From assembly GCA_024224995.1 (NCBI GenBank), contig JAAENB010000697.1:1-25310 (forward strand): DNA of 25,310 bases, in the 5' to 3' direction. A program made the position numbers and the translations under genes. Position 1 is the stretch's first letter. Each line of letters starts with the position of its first letter. This DNA comes from a bacterium (GTDB lineage Bacteria; Spirochaetota; UBA4802; UBA5550). Below the pieces are notes generated by a model. The model was given only the letters and a program-made list of their open reading frames with translations, had not been told where the DNA came from and ran no database searches. Shown here one piece after another: positions 15,490 through 24,255 of the stretch.

Positions 15490-16774
15490 TTAAATTTGAG
15501 GAAGGCCCTCAAGTTTCGCTTTAAACCTGTCTACCTTCTTTGCCAGTTTAGGAGTGTTAAGCCACAGTTCAGGGTAGAGCTTTTCTTTTCCCACAACAGG
15601 ATTAACAGAACAGCGGGCCCAGTTCGCTGTCATAAGATCCATGTAGCATCGCTGGCACCGGGAACATTTTACAATATCACCAACACGGCCTTCGTTTACT
15701 TTGGCCGGCCAATAGGGGTCCGCAATAGACTGGCGGCCTAAGGAGATGATGTCGGTATCGCCCGATGATATTGCTCCGGCGGCAGTTTCAGGATTGATAA
15801 AACCAGGGGTAATTACGGGCAGCCCGCCCGATGCCTTTTTAAAACCGGGTGCCCACCGGGTAAAGTTATCTTCACCATCAGGGGCGAACGCGGCTCCCGG
15901 ATTTTCATATGAGCCCTGGGAAACATTGAAAAAGTTCGCGCCGGCGTTTTTACACCATTCCACAACTTTGATTATTTCTTCATGAGTAATCCCGCCCGGC
16001 ATAAGCTCATCTCCGGAAAGACGCACGCCAAAGGCTTTACCCGGTCCAATTTTCTTCCTGGTTTTTTCAATGATATTCAGTAAAAAACGCGCCCTGTTCT
16101 CAAGGCTGCCGCCATAGTTATCATGACGCCTGTTGGACCTGGGTGAGAGAAATGAATGAAGAAGATACCCGTGGGGTATCTCCTTCTATAACATGGAGCA
16201 GGTCCGGAGCCCGCTGCGCAAGCAGTTCTTTTATTTTTGGCAGCAGAGTATAATACTCTTCATCATCCATATTGCGCAGCACATCAAAATCGGAAAACAT
16301 CTCCGCTATTTCAGGAGCCAGGCGGCGAACCTGTTTTTCCCAGCCTTTGTTTAATGTTCTCAGGTCAACTTCAAGCGGTATTGCCGACGCGCCGCCTGCG
16401 GGACAATCGGATGATTCAGCATGAGGATGTCCCTGCCATCCCCACCCGGGACTCAATTGCATAAAAATTTTACATTTATTATATTCGTGAATGAGATCGG
16501 TCAATTCACTGTGATAGCGATAGTGCCGGTTGTCGGTAAAGAGTGAGGGGTTTAATGATTCCGATCCCTGCCAGCGGTGGGGATTCATAACAGTACATTC
16601 TGTTATAAGAAGTCCAAACCCTCCCCGCGCCCGCATCGCGTACCACGCGGTATTTTGATCACTATGATATCCATTAGGGCCGGTATACCCCATATTCATC
16701 GGAGCCATTGCGATCCTGTTTTTTAAAGTGATCTCACCAATTTCGATTGTTTCAAATAATGTTTCGTAATTCAT
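15490..16774 (-). pseudogene. Old Yellow Enzyme / 2,4-dienoyl-CoA reductase-type oxidoreductase with frameshift
   Basis: FMN-dependent OYE-family reductase split into two frames. The 5' part (16774 to about 16175) starts MNYETLFETIEIGEITLKN, with KNRIAMAPMNMGY and a good ribosome site (AAAGGAG). The 3' part holds HGYLLHSFLSPRSNRRHDNY, GGSLENRARFLLNIIE, FGVRLSGDEL, ISLGRQSIADP and an Fe-S type CSRCQRC with a later C. The HGYLLH codons lie in a different frame from the upstream ORF. Removing one G from the GGGG at 16173-16176 would join the frames. The total length (1285 bases) is one more than a multiple of three, as expected for a single inserted base. The segment before the shift, from EIAEMFSDF to LLHVIEGD, does not match the usual family sequence. 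There is no C-terminal FAD domain. Confidence 0.8.
16163..16181. repeat. Perfect dyad at the frameshift point
   Basis: AGATACCC (16163-16170) and GGGTATCT (16174-16181) are exact inverse complements around GTG. Outside them GAAG and CTTC also pair across one mismatch. The dyad covers the GGGG run where the oxidoreductase frame is broken. Quasi-palindromes are known sites of templated replication errors. Confidence 0.6.
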
Positions 16775-16801
16775 TGTTGTCTCCTTTAATTAATATGCCG
16801 A

Positions 16802-17509
16802 TTATGTTCGAGCCAGACGGATCAATTCACCAATAGATTTAATCTTCTGTTCCTTCGTATTAAAAGGAAACCCGCTTTTATATTTTCGAAAATTAGTTTT
16901 AAAAGAAAAATCCGCCCGGGATAATTTTTTTTCCCCCTTAACCATTTTACAATACAGCTTGCCTGCTGATTCCTGGTTGTTGATTCCCGCTGCTGATGCA
17001 GCCGCAGCGATTTTTCCGGTAGCAAGTCCACCGGAAATCCCTTCACCAAGAAATTTAGTAAAACCGCCCGCGTCTCCGGCAAGGAGAACCCGGCCTGTTC
17101 CAAGATGGAACATGTTTTTCCGCGCGGGCATGGACCACATGCATCCGTCTTTACGAACCATGTTTTCTATTTTGAGATTATGCTTTTGTTTTAACAAATC
17201 GAGAAAATTATCCCGCTCCTCCGAATGGTTCATGCCCCGGGCGGCATTGGTATCGACAATAACATTTCCATTTTTCCAATACGCGGCAGCACCTAACATA
17301 ATGCATGAACCTATTTGGTATGTATCGGCGCATTCACGGGTTCCAAGCTTTTCTGTCCTGGTACGGCAGGGACAGGGAACCAGGGCCAGGTGTTCACTGG
17401 TGTGATTAAGGATATAATCATGCGCTTCTTCAGATGCCAGCACTTCCTGGTTCGCTTCTATAGCTGTTTCTACGGGAATTACCCGCGCCCCTGATTCTAA
17501 GCACTTACT
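16802..17509 (-). pseudogene. Truncated 4Fe-4S protein fused to C-terminal half of a FAD reductase
   Basis: The open frame runs from an upstream stop at 17510-17512. The only start codon is GTG at 17443, which has no properly spaced ribosome site, yet protein-like sequence (GARVIPVETAIEANQ) continues upstream of it to about 17500. The N-terminus is therefore missing. The first part carries HLALVPCPCRTRTEKLG and further Cys (C-X1-C, then ECADTYQIGSC), as in the C-terminal part of a family of 4Fe-4S ferredoxin-like proteins. At about GAAAYWKNG (near 17286) it changes to the C-terminal half of a geranylgeranyl-reductase-type flavoprotein: VRKDGCMWSMPA, GRVLLAGDAGGFTKFLGEGISGG. The FAD-binding Rossmann N-terminus is absent. 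A large deletion joining two genes is the simplest reading. A real mini-fusion is possible but would lack the FAD dinucleotide site. Confidence 0.65.
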
Positions 17510-17530
17510 TTATTTTATTTATTAAAACTC

Positions 17531-17576
17531 TTTACATTTTTCTTACATTCAACGATTAATACATAGACTTTTGTAT
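17531..17576 (+). promoter_or_regulatory. Candidate promoter and operator of the triple regulator
   Basis: TTTACA (17531-17536) is followed after 18 bases by ATTAAT (17555-17560). ATACA (17559-17563) and TGTAT (17572-17576) form an 18-base dyad with a poorly symmetric centre, overlapping the -10 region, about the size of a TetR-type operator. It sits in the 89-base gap between the decayed minus-strand operon and the regulator, a place suited to autoregulation. Confidence 0.35.
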
Positions 17577-17598
17577 AAAACAGACAGGGACATCAACA

Positions 17599-19116
17599 AT
17601 GACCAGCAGTGCCAAACATTTAAAAATCTCCGAACTTTCGGCTCTCACCGGTATATCGATACCCACAATACGGTTCTATATTAAAGAAGGACTTATGCCG
17701 GAACCAATCAAAACAAGCAAAACAATGGCATATTACACCCAGGATCATGTGGACCTGCTTGAAGAAATCAAAACATTAAAAGAGCAGGAATCCCTGTCGA
17801 TTAAAGATATCAAAAGCAGGCTTAAAAACCGTATTAAACCGGCAAAAAAGGCCAAACCGGAAACACTGCACACGAACCAGCGGGAAGATATTCTCAATTC
17901 AGCTACGCACCTTTTTAGAGAGCACGGGTATGAAACCACGAGTATTACGGATATCGTTGAGCATTCCGGAATTGGCAGAGGGACCTTTTATACGTACTTT
18001 AAAAATAAAGAAGAACTTTTTCTTGAATGTTCCGACAGAGTGTTCCTGGAAATCGATAAAGGATTTAGTAAAATAACAGAAGAGAAAAATATTGAGTTAA
18101 AATTAATTAAAAGAGGACTCTTTTTCTTTCAGCGGTTTCGCCGGATAATAGACATGATGAACCAGGTTCGAGGTTCTTCATGGGGCTCTAAAAAGGTCTA
18201 CAATAAAAAATTTAAACAGATACTCAACAATCTTTTGGATCCAATCATAAAAGATATTTCAGAGGGTATTGACAATGGAATATTTCGAGATATTGACCCT
18301 TCACTGGGTGCCCATATTATGGTTGGCCTTGCAGACTATTGTTCGTTTTTATATCGATATGGAGACCTGCTTAAAAGTTCAATATCTCAGGATGAAACTG
18401 AAACCTTTGTTCAATATCTCTTAAGCTTTGTTTTCAACGGCATCAATAATAGTATTACCTTAGAAAAAGAACTGAGCTCAAAGATAAGAGATTTTCATAA
18501 GGAAACCAGATTTTCTTCAATAATTATTGAAGAGAAAAGTGAAGAGGATAAGAGGTTAAGGCAGATAAAAGTCGCGGCAATCAATCTTTTTAAACACAAT
18601 GGATACAACAATACCTCGGTTTCCGATATTGTGGAAAAAGCGAAAGTTGGAAAAGGTACATTCTACGAATATTTTCCCAACAAAGAAGAGCTGTTCATCC
18701 AATGTGTTGATATGATCTTCTATTCAATTTATACCGATGTCCATGAACCCATTAGAAATGAAACCGATATAATCAAACGTTTGCGAAAACGCGTGTTTTA
18801 TTTTATTGAATCCTACCCCAAATGGATCGATATTATGAACATCATCAGGGGCGGCTTTGTGGGCGCAAACTCTAACTTAACTGAAAAATTATCGGACGTA
18901 TTAAAAAAGATTACCAATAATATTGCCGAAGATATTAGCACAGCCATTGACAATGGAATTATGCCGCCTGTTAATATTACTATAGCCTCGTATATAATTA
19001 TGGGCGCGGCTGAGTATAGCGCGTATCTCTATCATACCGGCAGTTATGACCCGGAATTGTTTATAGATTCTTTAATGGATATATTGATCAATGGTCTTAA
19101 AGGAGCAGAAATATGA
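17599..19116 (+). CDS. MerR-TetR-TetR three-headed transcriptional regulator
   Basis: A 505-aa protein with three DNA-binding modules in one chain. Residues 8-75 form a MerR-type winged helix (KISELSALTGISIPTIRFYI, then YYTQDHVDLLEEIKTLKEQ with helix to 78). Residues 96-285 form one complete TetR unit with HTH TTSITDIVEHSGIGRGTFYT and YFKNKEELF. Residues 320-500 form a second with NTSVSDIVEKAKVGKGTFYE and YFPNKEELF. Each TetR unit carries its own ligand-binding-type helical domain (paired motifs: DMMNQVRG and DIMNIIRGG; SEGIDNGIF and STAIDNGIM), so the second arose by tandem duplication. Lys-rich and charged linkers separate the modules. TetR proteins normally dimerise, so a single chain could act as a pseudo-dimer. 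It diverges from the damaged redox operon and overlaps the next start by four bases. Likely target genes are these neighbours (inference). Confidence 0.9.
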   Translation: MTSSAKHLKISELSALTGISIPTIRFYIKEGLMPEPIKTSKTMAYYTQDHVDLLEEIKTLKEQESLSIKDIKSRLKNRIKPAKKAKPETLHTNQREDILNSATHLFREHGYETTSITDIVEHSGIGRGTFYTYFKNKEELFLECSDRVFLEIDKGFSKITEEKNIELKLIKRGLFFFQRFRRIIDMMNQVRGSSWGSKKVYNKKFKQILNNLLDPIIKDISEGIDNGIFRDIDPSLGAHIMVGLADYCSFLYRYGDLLKSSISQDETETFVQYLLSFVFNGINNSITLEKELSSKIRDFHKETRFSSIIIEEKSEEDKRLRQIKVAAINLFKHNGYNNTSVSDIVEKAKVGKGTFYEYFPNKEELFIQCVDMIFYSIYTDVHEPIRNETDIIKRLRKRVFYFIESYPKWIDIMNIIRGGFVGANSNLTEKLSDVLKKITNNIAEDISTAIDNGIMPPVNITIASYIIMGAAEYSAYLYHTGSYDPELFIDSLMDILINGLKGAEI

Positions 19117-19625
19117 TTATATATTGCTTGCGAGTAATTATCGGTTTAATAGAAGTGTTGATAAAACCGGGACGGTTGGAGCCCTTAGAGACTTCTATTA
19201 TTAAACGATGGGTTTTATTAAGTGACTGTGACTTTAACCTGCACTTAAATAATGGGAAGGTGCAAACCAGTATGGATTATGGCCGCAATGACCTGCTAAT
19301 ACGCGCGGGGCTGGTCAAGCATGTCATCAAGGAAAAATGGAGACCCATGGTGGGATCTTCTATCATCACCTATAAAAAATCTCTGGCTCTTTATAGTTTA
19401 TATGAACTTCATACAAAAATCAAATGCTGGGATGAAAAATGGGTCTATTTGGAACAATCAATTTATCATAAAGGTGCACTGGCTGCACAGGCCTATATTA
19501 AGGCTCTGCTGCGAGGCCCTAACGGGAATGTCCCTCCTGCGGAATTAATAAAAAAGCTTGGCATTGAAATTGACTCTCCTCCGATTCCGGAAGCTATTAT
19601 ACAATGGAATAAAGTGGTACAATGA
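19113..19625 (+). CDS. Hotdog-fold thioesterase-like protein (Them6/4HBT type)
   Basis: Predicted acyl-CoA thioesterase of the hotdog fold, 170 aa. The N-terminus is a hydrophobic segment (residues 2-17), possibly a membrane anchor. The core has SDCDFNLHLNNGKVQTSMDYGR (residues 37-58), the D-x-N-x-H-x-N-N motif of the 4HBT group with D40 and H44, then KWRPMVGSSIITYKKSL, KCWDEKWVYLEQSI and LLRGPNGNVPPAE. This pattern fits Them6-like proteins, whose substrates are poorly defined. The ATG overlaps the stop of the triple regulator (ATGA), so the two are translationally coupled. A regulator joined to an acyl-CoA hydrolase suggests control by an acyl-CoA or lipid-like ligand, which is inference. 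Confidence 0.82.
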   Translation: MIIYCLRVIIGLIEVLIKPGRLEPLETSIIKRWVLLSDCDFNLHLNNGKVQTSMDYGRNDLLIRAGLVKHVIKEKWRPMVGSSIITYKKSLALYSLYELHTKIKCWDEKWVYLEQSIYHKGALAAQAYIKALLRGPNGNVPPAELIKKLGIEIDSPPIPEAIIQWNKVVQ

Positions 19626-19638
19626 AGAAAACAGCAAT

Positions 19639-20340
19639 TTATTGATATCTCCGAAACGTGATATCCACATCCGAATCATTTGATTTTAAATTGATTAATA
19701 AAAATTTTACATCATTATTTAAAAAATAGATCTCTTTTTTTGTGCTTATTACCGCATGGACAGGCCGTTGATTTAATCTCGCGGCATTCTTTGAATTAAC
19801 ACTTTTCTTCTTACGAATATCAATATATGAAGGCTCTCCCGGTTTATAAAAAGATACTTTTTCCCGCGCTTTCGTCTTTTTGTTAATAAGATAAGCAACT
19901 TTAACATTTCCTTTCAAATCAGTGATATATTCATGGTAATACTTCTCATATTCATTCCACATGATTCTCCTGATTTCAGACTCCTTATTTGTTACCTGTG
20001 TCACATTTGGACTTATTTGCCTTTTAACAAAAAAATCACGTATTCTATGCTTAATAACAACAGTATCCTGTTTAACCGACATAATTTTATATTGATGATC
20101 AAAAGTAAGAACAATGTCTTTATACTGGTATTTCACCATAAAATCCATAAAATCATCCGGCTGAGGATTCTTATGCAAAAAAATAATATTCTTATTTTCA
20201 TATTTGAGATTGTCTAGAGCGTTTTTCTCAAATTCACAGGATGAAATAAAGAATTTGCAGCATACAGAAGAACAACCGGCATTGAATAACAGGCTAACGC
20301 AAACACAAACTTGAAGGATGATCATTTTTTTATTTATCAT
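19639..20340 (-). CDS. Lipoprotein of unknown function
   Basis: The 233-aa frame from ATG 20340 opens with a lipoprotein-type signal ending FNAGC, C23. C27, C28 and a further Cys follow closely, so the exact processing site is not certain. A longer in-frame start at 20406 would overlap the kinase gene and spoil the signal peptide; ATG 20325 is an alternative. The body is basic and strand-rich (DFMVKYQYKDIVLTFDHQYK, KVAYLINKKTKAREKVSFYK, RPVHAVISTKKEIYFLNND), with no motif I recognise. It starts 44 bases after the histidine kinase stop on the same strand and may share its transcript. The ribosome site is weak (GGA 12 bases upstream). It converges with the thioesterase gene, with a gap of 13 bases. 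Confidence 0.7.
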   Translation of the reverse strand: MINKKMIILQVCVCVSLLFNAGCSSVCCKFFISSCEFEKNALDNLKYENKNIIFLHKNPQPDDFMDFMVKYQYKDIVLTFDHQYKIMSVKQDTVVIKHRIRDFFVKRQISPNVTQVTNKESEIRRIMWNEYEKYYHEYITDLKGNVKVAYLINKKTKAREKVSFYKPGEPSYIDIRKKKSVNSKNAARLNQRPVHAVISTKKEIYFLNNDVKFLLINLKSNDSDVDITFRRYQ

Positions 20341-20383
20341 ATATTCAGATTCCATTGTACGATTAGATTTGTTAATTTCTTTA

Positions 20384-23134
20384 TTATAATAAATCCAGTA
20401 TATCAAAAACCGCTTTCGCGAGTTTTTCTATTGTATAGGGTTTCTGCACAAACCCCCGGAGACCCAGCTTTAAAACTTTTTCAACCCGTTCATCCTGTTT
20501 AAATCCCGATGTCATCAATACTTTTACTCCGGGTTTAATCTTCTTCATTTCAAGATAAGTCTCTTCGCCGGACATTTTAGGCATGACCATATCAAGAATC
20601 ACCAGCTTAATAGCATTTTGATACTGCTTAAATAACTCTATCCCGGTAATGCCGTCTTCAACCTGGATAACGTCAAAGCCGCATTCCTCCAGAATAGTCC
20701 GTGCTGTTTCACGGATAATCTCATCATCTTCCACCACCATGACCAGGCCTTCACCTTTTTTTATCTCAACTTCTTTTTCCCCGATCTCTTCAATTTCATC
20801 ACTGCCCAGTACAGGAAGATATATATTAAATGTTGAACCATGCCCAATTGCCGAATAGAGGTCTATAAACCCGTTATGCTGCTCAATAATATTATATACC
20901 ATGGCAAGGCCCAGTCCGGTTCCCTTGCCCGGGGGTTTTGTTGTATAAAAAGGATCAAAGATCTTTGCTTCGGTTTTTTTATCCATACCCACACCGGTAT
21001 CCCTGACAGATAAGACCCAGTATTCTCCATCAGAGGCCCTGGGATGAGAGGCGCGAAATATTTTATCGGAAACAATTTTTTCAATTGCAACACTCAGCTT
21101 CCCTCCCTGCTTTTCCCCCTCTTCCCTCATAATTGTCATGGCGTGAGAGGCATTAACGCACAGGTTAAGCAGCACCTGTTCAATCTGTGTAAGATCGGCT
21201 CTAACCATTGCTTTTTCATCATACTGTTCAGGCAGCAGCTCAATGCTTTTGTCAAAGGCATTGGCGCATATTTTCATTACATGTTTGATTGTCTCCCGCA
21301 AATCAACAGGGACCAGCGAGGTTTCCTGTTTTCGGGAAACAGCCAGAAGCTGCTGTACCATATCAGCAGCACGCTGTACCGATTCATTCATGGCATTAAG
21401 CAATCTTTGTATGTAATCTTTGCCTACAGGTTTCGAATTTTTAAACTTATGGATCAAGACCGAAAGGGGAGCGGAAATTCCTCCCAAAATATTATTAAAA
21501 TCATGGGCCAGGCCGCCGGAAAGAGTTCCAATGGTATCCATCTTTTGAGTCTGCCGCAGCTGCTGTTCTTTCTTCTCCAATTCACTAATATCATCAAGCC
21601 GGATAACAAGCCCCTGTACCCCTATGGAAGTCAGGGGAAACAGGGATATATTATAATATACAGTTTCTTCTTCAGGTCTTACAAGCCCCTCTGCTTCTTC
21701 AAATATTTCCCGGTGAAACTCCTTTGGAAATTTTGAGCGAATAACCTTCTTATATTCCGATTTAAATTTTTCAAGCTGGGGAACCACTTCCCAGAATTTT
21801 CTGTCTATTGCCTGCTGCGACCGGACCCCGGTAATGCTTGCGGCCGCGTTATTCCACTCAGTAATACGGCCCTCATCATCCACGGCAATAAGCATGGAAG
21901 GCATTGAATCAATTATATTCCTGAGATATATCCGAATATTCTCTTTTTCCTGTTGGGCCTTTATCCGCTCCGAAATATCACGGGATATACCCACAATACC
22001 AATAGCCTTCATATTAGAATCCCGGATAAAGGAAACTTTTGATTCTACCATGAACGTTGAGCCATCCTTCCGAACCTGCTCAAGCTCAAGTACAATATTC
22101 CTCTCCGGGTCTGCCGTCCCCTTCTCTTCCAGGGCAATCTGCTCCAGGTACGTCTCTCTCAACCGTACATATGAGTCCGGCGTATTCAACCTGTCAAGAG
22201 GAGACTTCATTGCCTCCTCAACGGTATACCCATACATGGTCTTGACAGAAGGACTGATATACATAAAAGCAAGATTCATATCCGTTGACCAGATCAGGTC
22301 TGTAACAGTATCGGCAAGAAGCCGATAGCGATTTTCACTCATTGCCAGTTCTTCTTTTGAAACGGTCAGTTCATAGTTGGTCTCTTCCAATTCCCGCATG
22401 GTAGACTGGAGAACAATATTTTTTTCCTCTATTTCCGCAGTCCGTTCCCCCACCAGCTCCTCCAGGTGGTCCCGGTGATCCTTTAAAGCTTCCTGTGCCT
22501 CTGCCAGCAGATTCCGCTCGTGTACCAGCCTCCCCTGTTCGGTCTCCATTCCTTCTTTATACTGTTCCCGTACCGATTCATAATGATACGTAATAAAAAC
22601 AACCACCAGCAGTGTTGCGATATGGCGTGAAATAAAGTTATACGCATAGGGATAAGAATCAAAAAAGGAACCGGGATTAAGAAAGAACAAAAGCGTAAAA
22701 ATAAAGTAACTCATAACCCATAAAAACCCTTCTTTTCTTCCCATAAGAAAAAAGATAAACGGAGGTGTGGTGATTATCCAGATGCTGGCGTATCCCTCAA
22801 CGGCCCCGGTTTTAACCCAGTAGAGCAGCAGCAGTTCCAGAAAAAAGAGTGTTATTCTGAATATATTTTTTCCGTTTTTGAGTCTTCGCAGGATAAGAAT
22901 AAAACCGGTTAAAAGACCAACCATAATAAGATCGGAGATGCCGTAGATGTACATCCCTTTCCTCATCTGTTCCATTCCAAAAAAAATCAATGGTATAATA
23001 ATCAGGATTTGGAATATTACAAATAATTTCCGCCGTCCTCTTTCCTCTATGCTGAGCTCTTTTCTTATATCTTCTCTGGCAAGAAAAGCACTAAAAAAGG
23101 AACGTAATGAATATTTTGATTTTTCCGGTTCCAT
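20384..23134 (-). CDS. Hybrid sensor histidine kinase (6TM-PAS-PAS-HisKA-HATPase-REC)
   Basis: Membrane sensor kinase of 916 aa. Six hydrophobic helices lie at about 36-54, 63-83, 92-108, 115-131, 135-152 and 168-183. A coiled coil (185-265) leads to a PAS domain (about 266-390, with PAC-like end IGIVGISRDISER) and a second PAS (about 400-520). The HisKA box is SGGLAHDFNNILGG with H544. HATPase motifs are NLCVNASHAM (N661), RDTGVGMDKK (D712) and KGTGLGLAMVYN. The receiver (795-912) has acidic pocket E802/D803/D804, phospho-Asp D848 in LDMVMP, T875 and K898, all intact. The C-terminal receiver suggests an internal phosphorelay whose output partner lies elsewhere. The signal sensed is unknown. 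A promoter sits so close to the ATG that the mRNA may be leaderless. Confidence 0.93.
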   Translation of the reverse strand: MEPEKSKYSLRSFFSAFLAREDIRKELSIEERGRRKLFVIFQILIIIPLIFFGMEQMRKGMYIYGISDLIMVGLLTGFILILRRLKNGKNIFRITLFFLELLLLYWVKTGAVEGYASIWIITTPPFIFFLMGRKEGFLWVMSYFIFTLLFFLNPGSFFDSYPYAYNFISRHIATLLVVVFITYHYESVREQYKEGMETEQGRLVHERNLLAEAQEALKDHRDHLEELVGERTAEIEEKNIVLQSTMRELEETNYELTVSKEELAMSENRYRLLADTVTDLIWSTDMNLAFMYISPSVKTMYGYTVEEAMKSPLDRLNTPDSYVRLRETYLEQIALEEKGTADPERNIVLELEQVRKDGSTFMVESKVSFIRDSNMKAIGIVGISRDISERIKAQQEKENIRIYLRNIIDSMPSMLIAVDDEGRITEWNNAAASITGVRSQQAIDRKFWEVVPQLEKFKSEYKKVIRSKFPKEFHREIFEEAEGLVRPEEETVYYNISLFPLTSIGVQGLVIRLDDISELEKKEQQLRQTQKMDTIGTLSGGLAHDFNNILGGISAPLSVLIHKFKNSKPVGKDYIQRLLNAMNESVQRAADMVQQLLAVSRKQETSLVPVDLRETIKHVMKICANAFDKSIELLPEQYDEKAMVRADLTQIEQVLLNLCVNASHAMTIMREEGEKQGGKLSVAIEKIVSDKIFRASHPRASDGEYWVLSVRDTGVGMDKKTEAKIFDPFYTTKPPGKGTGLGLAMVYNIIEQHNGFIDLYSAIGHGSTFNIYLPVLGSDEIEEIGEKEVEIKKGEGLVMVVEDDEIIRETARTILEECGFDVIQVEDGITGIELFKQYQNAIKLVILDMVMPKMSGEETYLEMKKIKPGVKVLMTSGFKQDERVEKVLKLGLRGFVQKPYTIEKLAKAVFDILDLL

Positions 23135-23142
23135 ATTCCTGA

Positions 23143-23171
23143 ATTATAAGGGAAAAAACATACGGCGTCAA
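23143..23171 (-). promoter_or_regulatory. Promoter abutting the histidine kinase start
   Basis: On the minus strand TTGACG (23171-23166) and an exact TATAAT (23148-23143) are separated by 17 bases. Transcription would start near 23136, about two bases before the ATG at 23134. The AGGA at 23139-23136 upstream of the ATG would then fall mostly outside the mRNA. Confidence 0.6.
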
Positions 23172-23241
23172 GGTTATTTACCTGCCGGGAATAAACAAAA
23201 AAATAAGTACGATATAAAAATTTCATTCAAAGGTCAATACT

Positions 23242-24219
23242 CTAAAATGTACCTTTTAACCATTGAGTAACTTCTGCAAAATATTTATCCCGTATTGATT
23301 TTGGAGAAAGAGCAAGATCGTGCAGGCCGTCATTAATAACAACCTGTTTTACATTTGCCCCAATACCCCCAATATATTTTGCCATATGTTCCGGGTTAAG
23401 AACACAGTCCGAAACAAAATAATGCGATTCCATATTTTTTACCCGGGCGCCTCTTTTGTCCGAGCGAAGCAAAAAAACAGGACACTTAATATCCAATCCT
23501 TTTTGCACTTTTTTTTGCCCAATTCTAACAGCACGCAAAAAGCTGTTATATACGGGAAACTCTCCAACACTTTTCCAATCAGTGTCAAAATCCCAGAGCC
23601 CGTCTTCATAAATATCCCGTTCCTTTTTATCTTCAATATTGTAGTCCTTATGAAGCGAACGGGCGTAATTCGGGTCAAGCCCCTTGGGGGATTGAGAGCC
23701 GGGGAACAGTTTTCCCATGAGATATAACAATTTAATCGCGATATTTTTAGTAAACCAGTCTTCATTTATATCGTACCAGGGCGAGTTTAAGAGTAAGCCG
23801 TCAATGAGATTATCGTTTCTTCGTTCGTGGGTATATAGAGAAGAGATTAACCCTCCGGTAGAATGGCCATTCAGAACAAGCAGAGAGTGTCCGTCTCTCT
23901 CCCGAATAATTGAGACTGCTTTATCGATCTCTTCAAAGTATTCAGACAGGTCTTTACAGTGATTTGGCTGCTGGTGATCCATAAGGGATCTGCCGTATTT
24001 TCTTAAATCAAGAGAATAAAAATCATAGCCTGCTTTAATAAAAACTTCTGCTAATTTATCATTGAAAAAATAATCCGCGAATCCATGAATATATAATACT
24101 GCTTTTTTGGTTTTCGATTTTGCTTTTTTTGAAACAAGGACAGCATGAGTTTTGCCTTCATAATCATCATTTAGTTCTATGGTTTCTTGCATAAAGCCGT
24201 CTAAAACGTCATTTTTCAT
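23242..24219 (-). CDS. Alpha/beta hydrolase (monoglyceride-lipase-like, S33 type)
   Basis: Predicted serine hydrolase of 325 aa, no signal peptide, probably cytoplasmic. The family resembles serine aminopeptidase S33 / lysophospholipase-type proteins. Motifs are the oxyanion HGF at 45-47 (VLYIHGFADYF), SLDLRKYGRS at 69-78, nucleophile S120 in NGHSTGG, an acidic candidate D254 or D271, and catalytic H300 in GLHDLALS. An insertion of about 80 residues between 150 and 230 forms the cap. The natural substrate (acylglycerol, lysophospholipid or ester) cannot be told. AAGGTG lies before the ATG. It has its own promoter downstream of the TonB receptor gene and lies 107 bases upstream of the kinase. 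Confidence 0.87.
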   Translation of the reverse strand: MKNDVLDGFMQETIELNDDYEGKTHAVLVSKKAKSKTKKAVLYIHGFADYFFNDKLAEVFIKAGYDFYSLDLRKYGRSLMDHQQPNHCKDLSEYFEEIDKAVSIIRERDGHSLLVLNGHSTGGLISSLYTHERRNDNLIDGLLLNSPWYDINEDWFTKNIAIKLLYLMGKLFPGSQSPKGLDPNYARSLHKDYNIEDKKERDIYEDGLWDFDTDWKSVGEFPVYNSFLRAVRIGQKKVQKGLDIKCPVFLLRSDKRGARVKNMESHYFVSDCVLNPEHMAKYIGGIGANVKQVVINDGLHDLALSPKSIRDKYFAEVTQWLKGTF

Positions 24220-24255
24220 GTTGTTTCACCTTTAGCTATTAGTATTTTATTTTTG

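Noticed and set aside
16237..16464. Plus-strand ORF inside the oxidoreductase pseudogene, considered as an inverted gene fragment.
   Set aside because: The translation has no family-like motifs, and the minus frame reads as protein on both sides.
21044..21736. A 230-codon plus-strand ORF inside the histidine kinase.
   Set aside because: It is antisense to the kinase catalytic region, whose motifs are all intact, and it lacks its own start signal.
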